Assembly: GCA_001603055.1 (NCBI GenBank)
Contig: LVAZ01000263.1
Location: 1-6,955, forward strand
Length of the DNA: 6,955 nucleotides
Source of the DNA: Victivallales bacterium Lenti_02
GTDB taxonomy: Bacteria > Verrucomicrobiota > Lentisphaeria > Oligosphaerales > Lenti-02
Direction: 5' to 3'
Shown: positions 5,593 to 6,955 of the stretch, piece by piece
Numbering within the stretch: position 1 is the first letter of the stretch
How the letters are laid out: every line of letters starts with the position of its first letter
The notes under the pieces: generated by a model
What the model was told of the DNA's origin: nothing
Database searches by the model: none
What the model saw: the letters and a program-made list of their open reading frames with translations, nothing else
Translations under genes and position numbers: made by a program

Positions 5593-6955
5593 TCAATACG
5601 CGCCCCGGCCGGTGAGGATGGCGTGGGGGGTACGGAGCAGGATGTAGAGGTCGAGCCAGAAGGACCACTTGCGCACATAGTAGGCATCGAGGACGACCCG
5701 TTCGGGAAAGGCGATGTCGTTCCGGCCGGAGACCTGCCAGAGCCCGGTGAGTCCCGGCCGGACTTTGGTGTAGAGGTCGAAGGTCTCCCCGTAGAGGGAA
5801 ATCTCCGCCGCCACGATGGGGCGGGGACCAACCAGGCTCATGTCGCCGGCCAGGATGTTCCAGAACTGGGGCAGTTCATCGAGGCTGAGCACGCGGATGA
5901 GGCGTCCCATGTGGGTGATTCTGGGGTCCCTGGCGAGCTTCCGTCTGGTTTCCCAGATGTGGCGCTGGTCGGGATGGGCGGCCAGATACTCGTCGAGCAC
6001 GCGGTCGCCGTCGGCCACCATGGTGCGGAACTTGAGCATGGCGAAGGGCTTCCCGTCCCGGCCGATGCGCGTCTGGCGGAAGAATGCCGGGCCGCGCGAG
6101 GTGAGTTTGACGGCCAGGGCGAGCAGCAGGGCGAGGGGGAGCACCAGAGGGAGCAGAAGCAGGACCAGCCCCAGGTCCACGCCCCGTTTGCACCACCGGG
6201 AGAAAGGAAGCAGCAGATTGCGCCGGATTTCGAGGGCGAAGGCGGGGCCGAGGTCGCGGGCGGAAAACCACCAGCCGGAGACCCCGTGCAGGTCGGGCAC
6301 CATGAGGACATGGGGGAAGTGGCTGCCTTCGCCGTCGAGAAATTCCAGCAGGCGGCGGCGGTCGATCTCCGGCTCGGCGAGAATGGCGTAGCGCACCCCG
6401 CAGGCGGCGTATTCGGGGGCGGCGGACGACTGGTTTCCGGAGAGGACCCGGACCGGTCGCAGGCCGTATTCCGGATGGGCACCCAGCCAGCCGGCGACTT
6501 GATGCGCCAAGGTTCCGTCGCCCATGATGACGCAGGCCATGCCCCACCAGGGTCGATGGCTGAACAGCCGCCGCAGGGCACCTCGGGTGAGGGGGACCGC
6601 CGCGAGGCTGCTGCTCCAGGCAATCAGGAAAACCCCGCGCGAATAGAGCGGGCCGCATTTGGCGAGGAAGGTGATGGAGCCAATCAGCAGGTAGGCCAGG
6701 GTGGTGGCGCAGCAGGTCCGGCGTAGTTCCTCGGCGGGTTCGAGAGCGACGCCCGGATAGAGGGCCACGCCATGATACAGGCCGGCAAACTCGTAGATGA
6801 GCGGGAAGAGGACAAGGCAGGGCCAGAGATGGATATAGAGGTCCGGGTCGTAGCGCCCGCCCGCCAGCCAGTAGCCCCAGACCGCGAGCGAGTGGCAGGC
6901 CACCAAAGTGAGCACGTCGCCCACCGCCAGCAGAAGCACGGTCAGGCGCGGATGC
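5593..6955 (-). CDS. WbaP-type undecaprenyl-phosphate sugar (probably galactose) phosphotransferase, N-terminus outside window
   Basis: This membrane enzyme moves a sugar 1-phosphate from a UDP-sugar to undecaprenyl phosphate, the first step of O-antigen or exopolysaccharide assembly. Residues are counted from a GTG codon at 6939, which is probably internal: the frame stays open to the window edge (codons for HPRLT precede it), so the true start is likely just outside. The N-terminal part has about four hydrophobic helices (near 1-20, 34-52, 79-95, 102-117). A soluble Rossmann-like domain follows (about 133-220), then GWWFSARDLG..LEIRRNLL, typical of WbaP-like members. The catalytic bacterial sugar transferase domain covers about 246-448: KRGVDLGLVL membrane re-entrant helix, RQTRIGRDG, MLKFRTM, the LDELPQFWN motif with the catalytic Asp354-Glu355 dyad, GDMSLVGPRP, and RPGLTGLWQVSGRND. 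The ending GRGAY also fits WbaP. Galactose specificity is inferred from these similarities; GlcNAc, glucose or a deoxysugar cannot be excluded. It is upstream of lacZ on the same strand, 66 bp apart. Confidence 0.92.
   Translation of the reverse strand, partial: HPRLTVLLLAVGDVLTLVACHSLAVWGYWLAGGRYDPDLYIHLWPCLVLFPLIYEFAGLYHGVALYPGVALEPAEELRRTCCATTLAYLLIGSITFLAKCGPLYSRGVFLIAWSSSLAAVPLTRGALRRLFSHRPWWGMACVIMGDGTLAHQVAGWLGAHPEYGLRPVRVLSGNQSSAAPEYAACGVRYAILAEPEIDRRRLLEFLDGEGSHFPHVLMVPDLHGVSGWWFSARDLGPAFALEIRRNLLLPFSRWCKRGVDLGLVLLLLPLVLPLALLLALAVKLTSRGPAFFRQTRIGRDGKPFAMLKFRTMVADGDRVLDEYLAAHPDQRHIWETRRKLARDPRITHMGRLIRVLSLDELPQFWNILAGDMSLVGPRPIVAAEISLYGETFDLYTKVRPGLTGLWQVSGRNDIAFPERVVLDAYYVRKWSFWLDLYILLRTPHAILTGRGAY

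Noticed and set aside
5545..6726. A 393-codon + strand open frame antisense to the sugar transferase
   Set aside because: Gly/Glu/Ala-rich low-complexity translation opposite a gene with intact catalytic motifs; a shadow frame.

Overview
This is a GC-rich bacterial window with four protein-coding genes and almost no non-coding space. Two genes are on the + strand (an unidentified C-terminal fragment, then a secreted right-handed beta-helix protein). Two are on the - strand (a WbaP-type sugar-phosphate transferase, then a LacZ-type beta-galactosidase). The two pairs converge, and the last gene of each overlaps the other tail-to-tail by 11 bp. I saw no tRNA, rRNA, CRISPR array, insertion sequence or phage gene.

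Layout: 1-112 is the 3' end of an unrecognised + strand gene. 144-2351 encodes an exported beta-helix protein of about 735 aa that resembles the GH141-like carbohydrate-active proteins. 2341-5526 (-) encodes a complete GH2 beta-galactosidase of about 1061 aa with all the main LacZ catalytic motifs. 5593-6955 (-) encodes a membrane polyprenyl glycosylphosphotransferase whose N-terminus lies beyond the window edge. A perfect 8-bp GC palindrome repeated as a hairpin (2307-2332) sits at the convergent junction and is the clearest non-coding structure.

Organism: GC-rich codon use combined with a secreted beta-helix glycan-processing protein, a LacZ-type GH2 enzyme and a surface-polysaccharide initiating transferase would fit the Planctomycetes-Verrucomicrobia-Lentisphaerae-Kiritimatiellae group, where beta-helix proteins of this type are common. 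This is inference; nothing in the window fixes the taxon.

How the genes may work together: the beta-helix protein would act outside the cytoplasm on a polysaccharide, and LacZ, which has no signal peptide, would hydrolyse imported beta-galactosides in the cytoplasm. The WbaP-like enzyme starts assembly of a surface polysaccharide by moving a sugar phosphate (probably Gal-1-P) onto undecaprenyl phosphate. Its link to LacZ may be no more than same-strand proximity (65-66 bp gap). I found no clear evidence of an undescribed system; the most checkable oddities are the junction hairpin, the Asp-Asn motif in the beta-helix protein and the replaced C-terminal Trp region in LacZ.
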